Below are positions 1 to 8,360 of a stretch of 64,000 bases of DNA, in pieces. A program made the translations under genes and the position numbers. The stretch lies in NCBI GenBank assembly GCA_046349155.1, contig JAXMCW010000007.1:1-64000 (forward strand). Reading direction: 5' to 3'. Numbering within the stretch: position 1 is the first letter of the stretch; each line of letters opens with the position of its first letter. The notes under the pieces were generated by a model. That model was not told the DNA's origin, did not search any database, and was given only the letters and a program-made list of their open reading frames with translations. This DNA comes from Alsobacter sp046349155 (GTDB lineage: Bacteria > Pseudomonadota > Alphaproteobacteria > Rhizobiales > Beijerinckiaceae).

Positions 1-2288
1 ACGGTGCTCTCCGTCAGCGATCCCGTCGTCGCACCGCCGATCACCGCGGCGTCGTTCGCCCCGTTGATCGTCACCACGATCGCCTGGCTCGCCGACCCGT
101 CCGCCGACGTTACCGTCAGCGTGTCCGTCACCTGCTGGCCCGTCACCAGGGCCTGAACGTTCGCCGCCGCGTTGTTGAGCGTGTAGCCCCACACGCCCGT
201 CGCCGCGTCGAAGGTGAACGTGCCGTAGGTCCCCGCCAGCGAGGCCGGCGTCTGGAACGTCGACTGGCCCGGATCGGGGTCCGTCACCACGAGCGTGCCG
301 CCCGCCGTCAGGACGCCGTCCTCTACGACCGTCCCCGTCGCCGGACCGGTTATCGTGGCAGCGTCGTTGACGCCCGTGATCGAGACGGTGACCTGCTGGG
401 TCGAGGTTCCCCCGTGATTGTCCAGGAGGATGATGGTGAAAGTCTCGACGATGGTCTGGCCGGCGGGCACGGCGTCTGCCGCAGCCTTGTCGATGCTGAA
501 GGTCCACGCGACCTGGCCGGGGGTCGTGGTCGTGCTGTTGGACAGTCCCGTGACGGTCAGCGTGCCCACGGCGCCCGCGCCGGGCACGACCGTGACGGCG
601 TGCAGGTCGTTATTGTCCAGGTCGGTGAATTGCATCGTCCCGGTCGCCGTGACGACCTGGCCGGCCAGAGCCGGTTCGACGACGGAGGCGGTCGTGGCGC
701 TGGTCGGCGTGAGAACCGGGGCGTCGTTGGTACCGGCAATGGTGAGGGTGAGGCTCTCCTGGATGACCTGCCCCTCGACCAGCGAGGAGAAGTTCACCGT
801 GTAGACGACGGTTTCGCCCTGGGCGAGGAACGCAAAGGCGCCCTTGTCGTAGGACACCTGCCCCGTCACGGGATCGGAGATCTGGACGAGGTTCGAGAGG
901 TTCGTGCCGGCCGGAATGACGGTCGGCTGCGACGTCACCACGATCGAGATGCTGTTGGGAACGATCGCCTGGAAGGTCGTGGTGGGATTCTGCACCACGA
1001 TCTGGTTGGCGATCGTGAAGCTCGTGAGCTGCGAGACGGAGGCCTGGACGTCGTTGATGGGCACGACCGAGATGGTGGTCGACGAGCCCAGCGCGTTCGG
1101 CACGACGGTCTCGACCGGCGCCGGCGGGGTGACCGTCGCGCCGCCCTGGTCGTTGATGACGAGCACCGTCACCGTCGGCTGGACGCCGATCTGGGGCGAC
1201 AGGAGGCTCGATTCGAGCGCGGCGGCCTTCTCGGTCGACCCGGCGTCACCGGCATTGCCGATGTCGTTGACCGATCCCGACGAACCCGGCGATCCGCCGT
1301 TCCCCGCCTGCGGGTTGGGGTTGTTCAGGGGCCCGTTCTGCTGGTCGCCGGGATTCTGCTGGATCTGCGGAATGATCGCGAGGGGCGTCAGGAAGGCGAT
1401 CAGGCTGTTCTCGTATTGCAGGTCCGCCGGCTGCTTCTGGACCTGCTCGACGCTCGTGGACGACACCACGAAGATCAACTGGGGATTGTCGACCGTCGCC
1501 CGCACGGCTCCCGTCACGCGGTCCAGGACCTGGAAGGAGCCGACGCGGCCGTTCGACTCGGTCATCACCGAGAAGCGGGCGACGCCGTCGATCGAGGACA
1601 GGTCGATCAGCACGGCGGTGCCGCGGATGCCCAGCGTCGCGGCGGGCGTGTCGACGCGCATGCTGCCCGTCTTGGCGACCTGCCCGGCGAGGAAGCTCAC
1701 GCTGCCCTGCACCACGCTGAGCAGGGACTGGTTGTCCGACCCGCCCTCGCTGTAGACCATCTCGCTGAGGACCATGCGGGAGGCCGGCGAGAGGTTGAAG
1801 ACCGTCCCGTCGATGAAGGTGATCGCCAGGGTGGACGCCGCCCCTGTCTGCGCGACGTCGCCCTTCAGAACGAGATCGCCGACGTTGAGGGCGATGACCA
1901 CGCCGTTGCGGACCACCGAGGCGTCGCCGGACATGGCCTCGACGCGGCCGATGGCGGGAGCGCCGCCCTGCGGCGCGCCGGCGTTCTGGGCCACTTCGCC
2001 GGGCGCGAGGGGCCCGACGAGGCTCTCGACGACGGAGGCGGAGAGCAGCCCCCCATTGGGCGACACGAGATCGGGATGGCGATCGCCGAGGAAGTAATCG
2101 GCGATCACGACCTTGCGGCCGTCCTGTCCCGTCAGGACCAGGTCCACGCCGGAGCGGGCGAAATGAGCCGTGAAGAGCAGGTGCGCGTCGGGCACCACGA
2201 TCGCGTTGGCGCCCGGCCCATGCTTCGCCTCGATCACCAGAGGCTTGCCGTTCGGCGCACCGCCGCGCGATTCGTCCAACCTGTACAT
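1..2288 (-). CDS. FecR-domain / VCBS-repeat large surface or secreted protein (5' part, runs off left edge)
   Basis: The reading frame begins at the ATG at 2288 and stays open to the left edge, giving about 762 visible codons, so the C-terminus is missing. Residues 1-100 form a short N-terminal module of the kind seen ahead of FecR domains. Residues about 114-260 look like a FecR-type domain (GRVEAMSGDASVVRNG, then DTPAATLGIRGTAVLIDLS). A Pro/Gly/Asn-rich linker follows, then cadherin/VCBS-like repeats with the signature TITGVNDAP/A spaced about 100 residues apart (for example TIAGTNDAP, SITGVNDAA, TINGANDAA). Such proteins are usually large RTX-type adhesins exported by type I secretion; the secretion signal would lie outside the window. 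No type I secretion genes are visible nearby. The start is the first in-frame ATG after a stop codon, with no strong ribosome binding site. Family assignment is good; the adhesin role is inference. Confidence 0.82.
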   Translation of the reverse strand, partial: MYRLDESRGGAPNGKPLVIEAKHGPGANAIVVPDAHLLFTAHFARSGVDLVLTGQDGRKVVIADYFLGDRHPDLVSPNGGLLSASVVESLVGPLAPGEVAQNAGAPQGGAPAIGRVEAMSGDASVVRNGVVIALNVGDLVLKGDVAQTGAASTLAITFIDGTVFNLSPASRMVLSEMVYSEGGSDNQSLLSVVQGSVSFLAGQVAKTGSMRVDTPAATLGIRGTAVLIDLSSIDGVARFSVMTESNGRVGSFQVLDRVTGAVRATVDNPQLIFVVSSTSVEQVQKQPADLQYENSLIAFLTPLAIIPQIQQNPGDQQNGPLNNPNPQAGNGGSPGSSGSVNDIGNAGDAGSTEKAAALESSLLSPQIGVQPTVTVLVINDQGGATVTPPAPVETVVPNALGSSTTISVVPINDVQASVSQLTSFTIANQIVVQNPTTTFQAIVPNSISIVVTSQPTVIPAGTNLSNLVQISDPVTGQVSYDKGAFAFLAQGETVVYTVNFSSLVEGQVIQESLTLTIAGTNDAPVLTPTSATTASVVEPALAGQVVTATGTMQFTDLDNNDLHAVTVVPGAGAVGTLTVTGLSNSTTTTPGQVAWTFSIDKAAADAVPAGQTIVETFTIILLDNHGGTSTQQVTVSITGVNDAATITGPATGTVVEDGVLTAGGTLVVTDPDPGQSTFQTPASLAGTYGTFTFDAATGVWGYTLNNAAANVQALVTGQQVTDTLTVTSADGSASQAIVVTINGANDAAVIGGATTGSLTEST

Positions 2289-2645
2289 GCCGATCGACTC
2301 ACCGTGCCGGGTACGGAAGAGCTCGGTCCGGCAGAGGCTTGCGGGCTTCCGGTGGCACCAAGCATTAATGTTAGTGTTTAATTAACCATTTTATACTGCC
2401 TGTGCGTGCAGTGCAATAAACAAGCTGAACGTTCGTCGGGGCGCTCACTCAAGATTGAGCAATCGTCGGAAACTCGTCCCTCTCGCTCGCGGCGGCCGCG
2501 CCCGGCTGCGCCGCCGGGCCTCGACAGCGCTCGCGGGACGCGCGCCGGACGCTGCCTCCGCCCCTTCGGCGACCTCCGTGACGGTGACGCAGCCCGGGTC
2601 ATCTGCTAAGTGAAGAGACAGAAAATCTCATCGTCAGGCGGATGA
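2289..2645. other. Divergent intergenic region with an AT-rich island
   Basis: This 357-base gap lies between the minus-strand FecR/VCBS gene and the plus-strand hybrid kinase. The stretch 2361-2425 is strikingly AT-rich for this genome. It includes TATAAAAT on the minus strand at 2388-2395, a plausible -10 for the FecR gene. The rest is GC-rich with no convincing gene, only a short GCTCA...TGAGC hairpin near 2440-2460. Confidence 0.45.
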
Positions 2646-5600
2646 TTGTCTTTGGACGAGGCACAAGCTCAAGCTGAACCGTCGTCCTTCATCGTCGAAG
2701 GCGGCGAGATGGGGCGCAGGATCAGGGATTTCGACTGGTCCAATACGCCGCTTGGTCCGGCTGAAGCTTGGCCGCAAAGTCTCAAGACCGTCATCCGCAT
2801 CATGCTCACGTCGCGCTTTGCGATGTGGATGGCGTGGGGTCCGGAGCTTACCTTCTTCTGCAACGACGCCTACCTGCCCACCACGGGGCTGAAGCGCGAC
2901 TGGGTGCTGGGCGCCCGCTCGGACGCCGTGTGGTCGGAGATCTGGCCCGACATCGGGCCGCGCATCGCTCGCGTGCTGGCGACCGGCGAAGCGACCTGGG
3001 ACGAGGCCCTGCAACTCTACCTCGAGCGCAGCGGCTTTCCCGAGGAGACCTACCATACCTTCTCCTACTCGCCGCTCGCCGACGAGGCCGGCGGCGTGGT
3101 CGGCATGCTCTGCGTCGTCACGGAGGTGACCCAGCGCGTCATCGGCGAGCGACAGCTCGCGCTGCTGCGCGACCTCGGCGGGCGGCTTGCGGCGGCCTCC
3201 ACGCCCGCGGAGGTGGCGAGGGCCGTCGAGGCGAGCCTCGCCCACGAGCCGCGCGACATCCCTTTCGCCCTGGTCTACGCGACGCAGGGGGCCGTGGCGC
3301 GCCGCGCCGTGCTGCACGGGCTCGCGGACACGGCCCCCATGGCCCCCGCCGAGGTCTCGCTCGCCGATCCCGGCGCGCCTTGGCCGCTGCGCGGCGCGCA
3401 GGGGGCGGCCCGGCCCCGACCCCGCCCCGTGCCCGATGGCCTTCCCGCGGCTCTGACGAGCCGGGTCTGGCCACTGCCGCCGAAGGAGGCGGTGGTGATG
3501 GCCCTCGGCGACGAGGACGCCGGGGCGCTCGGGTTCTTCGTCGCCGGACTCAATCCCCACAGGGCCGCCGACGAAACCTACATGGGCTTTGTCGGCCTCC
3601 TGGCCGGCCAGATCGCCGCCGCCATGGCGCGCGCCGATGCCTTCGAGCGGGAGCAGCGCCGGGCCGAGGCTTTGGCCGAACTCGACCGCGCCAAGACGGC
3701 CTTCTTTTCCAACGTGAGCCACGAGTTCCGCACGCCCCTGACGCTGATGCTGGGCTCGCTGGAGGATGTGCTGGCCCTCCCCGGGCTGCCGGCGGAGGTC
3801 GCGCCGCCGGCGAACGTGGCGCATCGCAACGGGCTTCGCCTGCTTCGGCTCGTCAATGCGCTGCTCGACTTCTCGCGCATCGAGGCGGGACGCATCCAGG
3901 CGCGCTATGCGCCCGTGGACCTGGCGACCGTCACGCGCGACCTGGCCTCGACCTTCCGCTCGCTTTTCGAGCGGGCCGGGCTGTCGTTCGAGGTGGACTG
4001 CGAGCCCCTGGGCGAGGAGGTCTTCGTCGACCCGGACATGTGGGAGAAGATCGTCCTCAACCTCGTGTCCAACGCCTTCAAGTTCACGCTGGAGGGGCGG
4101 GTGGCCGTTCGCCTGCGCCGCGGCGAGGGCGTTGCCGAGCTCACGGTGGAGGATACGGGTGTCGGCGTGCCCGCCCGGGAATTGCCGCGCCTCTTCGAGC
4201 GGTTCCACCGGGTCGAGGGTACGCGCGGACGCTCCTTCGAGGGGTCCGGGATCGGCCTCGCCCTTGTGCGCGACCTCGTGTCCCTGCATTCCGGCACCAT
4301 CGAGGCCCAGAGCGAGGAGGGCCGCGGAACCATGCTGCGGGTGCGAATCCCCTTCGGCCGCGACCATTGCCCGCCCGACACACAGGCGGGGCCGCCGCCC
4401 GCCGGCCTCACGGAGCGCGCCCGGGCCTATGTCGACGAGGCGTCGCGCTGGATCTCCAGCGGAGATCCCACCGTGGCCGAGTTCATCGCCGACGGGGACG
4501 GGGCTGCCCCCGCCCGCAACGCAAAGCGCCGCCAGGAACTGGGCCGAATCGTGCTGGCGGACGACAATGCGGACCTGCGCGACTATGTCGGCCGCCTGCT
4601 CCGCGCCCGGGGCTACGAGGTCGAGGCGGTGCCTGACGGGGCCAGGGCGCTGGAGGCGGCGAAGGCGCGGCGGCCCGATCTCCTCCTGACCGACGTCATG
4701 ATGCCGGAGCTTGACGGCTTCGGGCTCCTGGCCGCCATTCGCCGCGACCCTGCGCTCGCGGATCTGCCCGTCATCATGCTCTCCGCCCGCGCGGGCGAGG
4801 AGGCCCAGGTCGAGGGCCGGGCGGCGGGCGCCGACGACTATCTCGCAAAGCCCTTCTCGGCGCGCGAATTGCTGTCCCGCGTCTCGGCGAACCTCGACAT
4901 GGCGAGGCTGCGCCACGAGGCGGCGGACGCGTTGCGCAGGAGCGAGGCGGATCTGCGCCGCCTGACCGATGCCGTGCCTTCGTTCGTCTACCGGGCCAGC
5001 GCGGACGGCCGGATCCTCACGGTCAATGCGCGCTGGACGGACTACACCGGCCAGACGACGGAGGCCGCCAGGCAGCAAGGCTGGATCGAGGTGGTTCACC
5101 CCGAGGACGGCCCGCGCCTGGCAGGGGCCTTCGCGGCGGCCGCCGCCGAGGGCCGCGTCTTCGCCGACGAGTTCCGCTGCCGGGCCAAGGACGGGACCTA
5201 TCGCTGGTTCTATACGGTGTCGGAGCCCGAATTCGACCACGAGGGGCGGCTGGTCGGCTGGTTCGGCACCTCCACCGACATCCACGACCGCCGCCAGCTC
5301 GAGGAGACCCGCCGCCGCCAGGAGCGCCGGGACCGCTTCCTGCTGACGCTGGAGGACGCGCTGCGGCCGCTGTCCGAGGCGGACGCCATCACGGGCACGG
5401 CGGCGACCCTGTTGGGCCGGGAGCTCGACGTGGGCCGCGTCTGCTACGTCGAGGTCGACGAGGAGCGGGGCCAGTGCCGCGTCACGTGCAGCTACGCCGC
5501 TCACGGCATGCCGAATGCGGTGGGCGAGTATCGCCTCTCCAGCTTCTCGGCCTCGATCGCCGCCGTCAGGGCCGGCGAGGCGCTCGTCGTGGCCGACATC

Positions 5601-7019
5601 GCCGAGGATCCCCGGTTCGCGGAGCAACGCCGCTCCCGCGAGGTGATCGAGGCGCAGGTTGTCGCCATCCTCGACGTTCCCCTGGTCAAGGACGGGCGGC
5701 TGGTCGGGCTCCTCTCGGTCAACCAGAACGCGCCGCGTCGCTGGACGGAGGACGACGTCGAGCTGGCCCAGGCGGTGGCCGAGCGCACCTGGAGCGCCGT
5801 CCAGCGCGCCCGCGCGGAGCAGACGCTGCACGCGCTCAACAGCGAGCTCGAGCAGCGGGTGGACATCGCCTCGCGCGACCGGGCCGCGGCCGTCGCGCAG
5901 CTCCACGAGGTGCAGAAACTGGAGACGATCGGGCAGCTGACCGGGGGCGTGGCGCACGATTTCAACAACCTGCTCACGCCCATCGTCGGCGCGCTGGACC
6001 TGCTGCGCCGGCGCGCGAGCCTCGGTCCACGCGACGTGAGGCTGCTGGACGCCGCCCAGCAATCGGCCGAGCGGGCGCGCACGCTGATCGACCGCCTGCT
6101 CACCTTCGCCCGCCGGCGGCATCTCGAGGCCCAGGCCGTCGACCTTGCGGACCTGACGGCCGGCATGGCCGACCTGATCGAGCGCTCGCTCGGCTCGCGC
6201 ATCGCGGTGCGCTATGATTGCCGCAAGCCCGCCACCGTGATGGCCGACCCCAACCAGCTCGAACTTGCGATCCTCAACCTCTGCGTCAATGCGCGCGACG
6301 CCATGCCGGAGGGCGGCGAACTCACGCTCTCGGTCCGTCTGCTGGAGATCGGCCGGGGACAGGCGCTGCCCCCCGGCCGCTACGTCCGGCTCAGCGTCCG
6401 CGATACGGGCGAGGGCATGGACGGGGAGACGCTCAAGCGCGCCGTCGAGCCGTTCTACACCACGAAGGGCATCGGCAAGGGGACGGGGCTCGGCCTCTCG
6501 ATGGTCCACGGCCTCGCCGCGCAATCCGGCGGCGCCCTGACGCTGGACAGCGAGCCCGGCCGCGGCACCGCGGCCCATGTCGACCTGCCGCTGGTCGACG
6601 CACAGTCCGCCCTGGCGATGACGGCCTCGAAGCCGGCTGCGAAGCCGACCGAGGTGGGCGAGAGGGCGGCCCTGCGCATCCTGCTCGTCGACGACGAGGA
6701 GCTCGTCCGCTCGGCCACCGCCGACATGCTGGGAGAGCTCGGTCACACGGTGCGCGAGGCGGGCTCGGGCTGCCAGGCCCTGCAAATGCTGGACGGGACG
6801 ACGGATCTTCTGGTGACCGACTACATGATGCCCGGGCTGACGGGTCCCGAGTTGATCCAGGAGGTCCACAAGGTCGCGCCGGGCCTGCCCGCGCTCCTCA
6901 TCACCGGCTTCGCGAACCCCGAGCCCGACGCCCTCGCAGGCGTCGCGCGGATCAACAAGCCCTTCACCGCGGCGGAGCTCGCCGACGCGATTCTCCACTG
7001 CGCGGCCATCCCCGGCTGA
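2646..7019 (+). CDS. Hybrid sensor histidine kinase with two kinase cores and two receivers
   Basis: This 1457-residue cytoplasmic two-component protein has, in order: an N-terminal PAS-like domain (about 25-165); a GAF-like region (about 170-335); a first HisKA/HATPase core with phospho-His about 358 (NVSHEFRTPL) and G box GSGIGLAL; a receiver (about 634-750, Asp in LLLTDVMMPE about 682); a PAS/PAC domain (about 765-890, IHDRRQLEE exit helix); a GAF domain (about 900-1055); a second kinase core of the HWE/NtrB-like type (GGVAHDFNNLL about 1100, GTGLGLSM about 1279); and a final receiver (about 1344-1455, LVTDYMMPG). No membrane segment is seen. The chosen start is TTG at 2646 behind GGCGGATGA; an ATG at 2709 (MGRRIRDFDW) is the alternative. 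It stands alone with no output regulator beside it, so its partner is unknown. Confidence 0.9.
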   Translation: MSLDEAQAQAEPSSFIVEGGEMGRRIRDFDWSNTPLGPAEAWPQSLKTVIRIMLTSRFAMWMAWGPELTFFCNDAYLPTTGLKRDWVLGARSDAVWSEIWPDIGPRIARVLATGEATWDEALQLYLERSGFPEETYHTFSYSPLADEAGGVVGMLCVVTEVTQRVIGERQLALLRDLGGRLAAASTPAEVARAVEASLAHEPRDIPFALVYATQGAVARRAVLHGLADTAPMAPAEVSLADPGAPWPLRGAQGAARPRPRPVPDGLPAALTSRVWPLPPKEAVVMALGDEDAGALGFFVAGLNPHRAADETYMGFVGLLAGQIAAAMARADAFEREQRRAEALAELDRAKTAFFSNVSHEFRTPLTLMLGSLEDVLALPGLPAEVAPPANVAHRNGLRLLRLVNALLDFSRIEAGRIQARYAPVDLATVTRDLASTFRSLFERAGLSFEVDCEPLGEEVFVDPDMWEKIVLNLVSNAFKFTLEGRVAVRLRRGEGVAELTVEDTGVGVPARELPRLFERFHRVEGTRGRSFEGSGIGLALVRDLVSLHSGTIEAQSEEGRGTMLRVRIPFGRDHCPPDTQAGPPPAGLTERARAYVDEASRWISSGDPTVAEFIADGDGAAPARNAKRRQELGRIVLADDNADLRDYVGRLLRARGYEVEAVPDGARALEAAKARRPDLLLTDVMMPELDGFGLLAAIRRDPALADLPVIMLSARAGEEAQVEGRAAGADDYLAKPFSARELLSRVSANLDMARLRHEAADALRRSEADLRRLTDAVPSFVYRASADGRILTVNARWTDYTGQTTEAARQQGWIEVVHPEDGPRLAGAFAAAAAEGRVFADEFRCRAKDGTYRWFYTVSEPEFDHEGRLVGWFGTSTDIHDRRQLEETRRRQERRDRFLLTLEDALRPLSEADAITGTAATLLGRELDVGRVCYVEVDEERGQCRVTCSYAAHGMPNAVGEYRLSSFSASIAAVRAGEALVVADIAEDPRFAEQRRSREVIEAQVVAILDVPLVKDGRLVGLLSVNQNAPRRWTEDDVELAQAVAERTWSAVQRARAEQTLHALNSELEQRVDIASRDRAAAVAQLHEVQKLETIGQLTGGVAHDFNNLLTPIVGALDLLRRRASLGPRDVRLLDAAQQSAERARTLIDRLLTFARRRHLEAQAVDLADLTAGMADLIERSLGSRIAVRYDCRKPATVMADPNQLELAILNLCVNARDAMPEGGELTLSVRLLEIGRGQALPPGRYVRLSVRDTGEGMDGETLKRAVEPFYTTKGIGKGTGLGLSMVHGLAAQSGGALTLDSEPGRGTAAHVDLPLVDAQSALAMTASKPAAKPTEVGERAALRILLVDDEELVRSATADMLGELGHTVREAGSGCQALQMLDGTTDLLVTDYMMPGLTGPELIQEVHKVAPGLPALLITGFANPEPDALAGVARINKPFTAAELADAILHCAAIPG

Positions 7020-7079
7020 CCTGCCGGGCATCGCGTGTCCGCTACGCCCCGCGCCAGGGGAGCCAGGCCGGACCTCGCC

Positions 7080-7205
7080 TCAGCGCGTCGCCTGCAGGAT
7101 GGGAGGGAGCTCGCTGCGGTGCACGTAGCGATCGGGCCCGTAGGCGAGCCAGGCGCACAGCATGGCCGCGCAGGTGGTGAAGACCCAGATTTCGATGCGC
7201 ATCAT
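7080..7205 (-). CDS. Small membrane protein, 41 aa
   Basis: A 41-codon frame (MMRIEIWVFTTCAAMLCAWL...) starts at ATG 7205 with a GAGGG ribosome site about 8 bases upstream and stops at 7080. One hydrophobic helix spans residues about 5-21, followed by a short charged tail rich in Arg, Pro and Tyr, so it should be a single-pass inner membrane protein. I do not recognise the family. The ribosome site and the sharp hydrophobic/charged layout argue for a real gene, but its size limits confidence. It converges on the hybrid kinase gene. Confidence 0.45.
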   Translation of the reverse strand: MMRIEIWVFTTCAAMLCAWLAYGPDRYVHRSELPPILQATR

Positions 7206-7422
7206 GGCCAGAACCCTCGTTGGCCGCACGATGCCTGCGCCCGGTTGCGAGGCGTTGAAGCACACCTCACGCAAACCGTAAAATCCCGTTCAAGTTTTCG
7301 ACGAGTTGGCGTCATCGCCCGGCGGGGCCGCCGCTTCCGTCGGCCTCACGGGAAGATGAACGGACCGAATTCCGTTCCGTGGTAAACTTAACCTTGCCTT
7401 TTGGACGACAAGGAGGCCGGTG

Positions 7423-7506
7423 ATGTCTCTCGACAAGCTTGGCACGATCGTCTTCGCGCTGATCCTCGCGCTCTCCGTAGGGGCCGCAGCCCTGCTCCCG
7501 GTCTGA
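7423..7506 (+). CDS. Very small membrane peptide, 27 aa
   Basis: The ATG at 7423 is preceded by a textbook AAGGAGG at 7409-7415. The 27-residue product (MSLDKLGTIVFALILALSVG..., ending LLPV) is nearly all one transmembrane helix. A TGA stop lies at 7504-7506. Such a strong ribosome site in front of a fully hydrophobic mini-frame suggests a genuine membrane peptide. No family is recognised. A GTAAACTTAACC stretch 30 bases upstream may be part of its promoter. Confidence 0.5.
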   Translation: MSLDKLGTIVFALILALSVGAAALLPV

Positions 7507-7646
7507 CCGCCGCGCCCTCGCGGGCCGGTGCGAGCCTGAGCGCAACCTTGCGGAAAATTCATGTGCCGGCCAGCCGGTGGACAGACGGGCTGTGCGGCAA
7601 TCGGGTCATGCCGGATGGAGTCCGGCGTTCGACACGGAGTGCCCCG

Positions 7647-8147
7647 ATGACACGCAAGGTCCTGATCCTTTCCGGCCTGGCCGCGATCCTCGCGGTCGGC
7701 GGTGCCGGCCTCGCCTATGCCGAGCGCGGCCATGGGCCGATGGGCGGCCCGGGCATGATGGGTCCCGGCATGATGGGCCCGCGCTTCTGCGCCGCGGACG
7801 AGCCCTTCGCGCCCCGCATCCTCGACCGCATGGAGCGCCGCATCCAGCCCACGGACGCGCAGAAGCCCGAGTTCGACGCCCTCAAGGCCGCTGCGGCCAA
7901 GGCCGAGCAGCAACTCAAGGCCGCCTGCCCGACCGATGCCGAGCGCGCCGACATGACGCCCCCGGGCCGCCTGAACCTCGCGGAAAAGCGCATGAGCGCG
8001 GGCCTGGAGGCGCTACGCACCATCAAGGGACCGTTCGACGCCCTCTACGCCAAGCTCGACGACAAGCAGCGCGACCGCATGCGCTGGGCCGGGCGCGGCT
8101 GGGGCGAGCGCGGCGGCCACGGCCGCGGCTGGGACGACGGTCGCTGA
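7647..8147 (+). CDS. Spy/CpxP-like LTXXQ-type periplasmic protein
   Basis: This is a 166-residue exported protein. An N-terminal signal peptide (LILSGLAAILAVGG, cleavage near AYA-E) is followed by a Gly/Met-rich stretch (PMGGPGMMGPGMMGP) and a helical region with Q-P-T-D-A-Q-K-P-E-F-D repeats typical of the Spy/LTXXQ family. The tail is rich in Gly, Arg and His. Family members act as periplasmic chaperones or metal/stress sensors; the Met/His-rich ends hint at metal binding, but that is inference. The start is the ATG at 7647 just before the signal peptide; upstream codons in the same frame lack a signal. It stands alone between small genes and an inverted repeat. Confidence 0.75.
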   Translation: MTRKVLILSGLAAILAVGGAGLAYAERGHGPMGGPGMMGPGMMGPRFCAADEPFAPRILDRMERRIQPTDAQKPEFDALKAAAAKAEQQLKAACPTDAERADMTPPGRLNLAEKRMSAGLEALRTIKGPFDALYAKLDDKQRDRMRWAGRGWGERGGHGRGWDDGR

Positions 8148-8190
8148 CAGCCGGGTCCTCCGCCGCCAGAGACCCGACGACACGGCAGCC

Positions 8191-8319
8191 CCTCATCCCG
8201 GGGAGCGGGCGCAGCCCGCGTCTCGAAGGTCGAGGGGCGGTGGGCGAAAGGCGCCAATGCCCTGCGCGGCCTCGTCCTTCGAGACGCCCCGGACCCGGTC
8301 CGGGGCTCCTCGGGACGAG
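8191..8319. repeat. Palindromic extragenic repeat (CCTCATCC.../GTCTCGAAGG type)
   Basis: The left arm 8191-8235 (CCTCATCCCGGGGAGC...GTCTCGAAGG) and the right arm 8270-8319 (CCTCGTCCTTCGAGAC...CGGGACGAG) are imperfect reverse complements around a 34-base centre. Each arm can also fold on itself. The element fills the gap between the Spy-like gene and frmA. Elements of this form are common mobile-like intergenic repeats in alphaproteobacterial genomes. It could also act as a terminator between these convergent genes. Confidence 0.6.
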
Positions 8320-8360
8320 CCCTCGGGCCCGCCGAACCGTCCTGTCGGTCGGGTCCGGTT

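Noticed and set aside
414..2381. 655-codon plus-strand frame over the FecR/VCBS gene
   Set aside because: The minus strand reads clear FecR and VCBS repeats; the plus frame is Arg/Gly/Asp-rich noise.
2634..7031. 1465-codon open frame antisense to the hybrid kinase
   Set aside because: It mirrors the kinase gene exactly, is low in complexity (Arg/Gly/Asp/His-rich) and has no recognisable domain; a by-product of GC-rich codon use.
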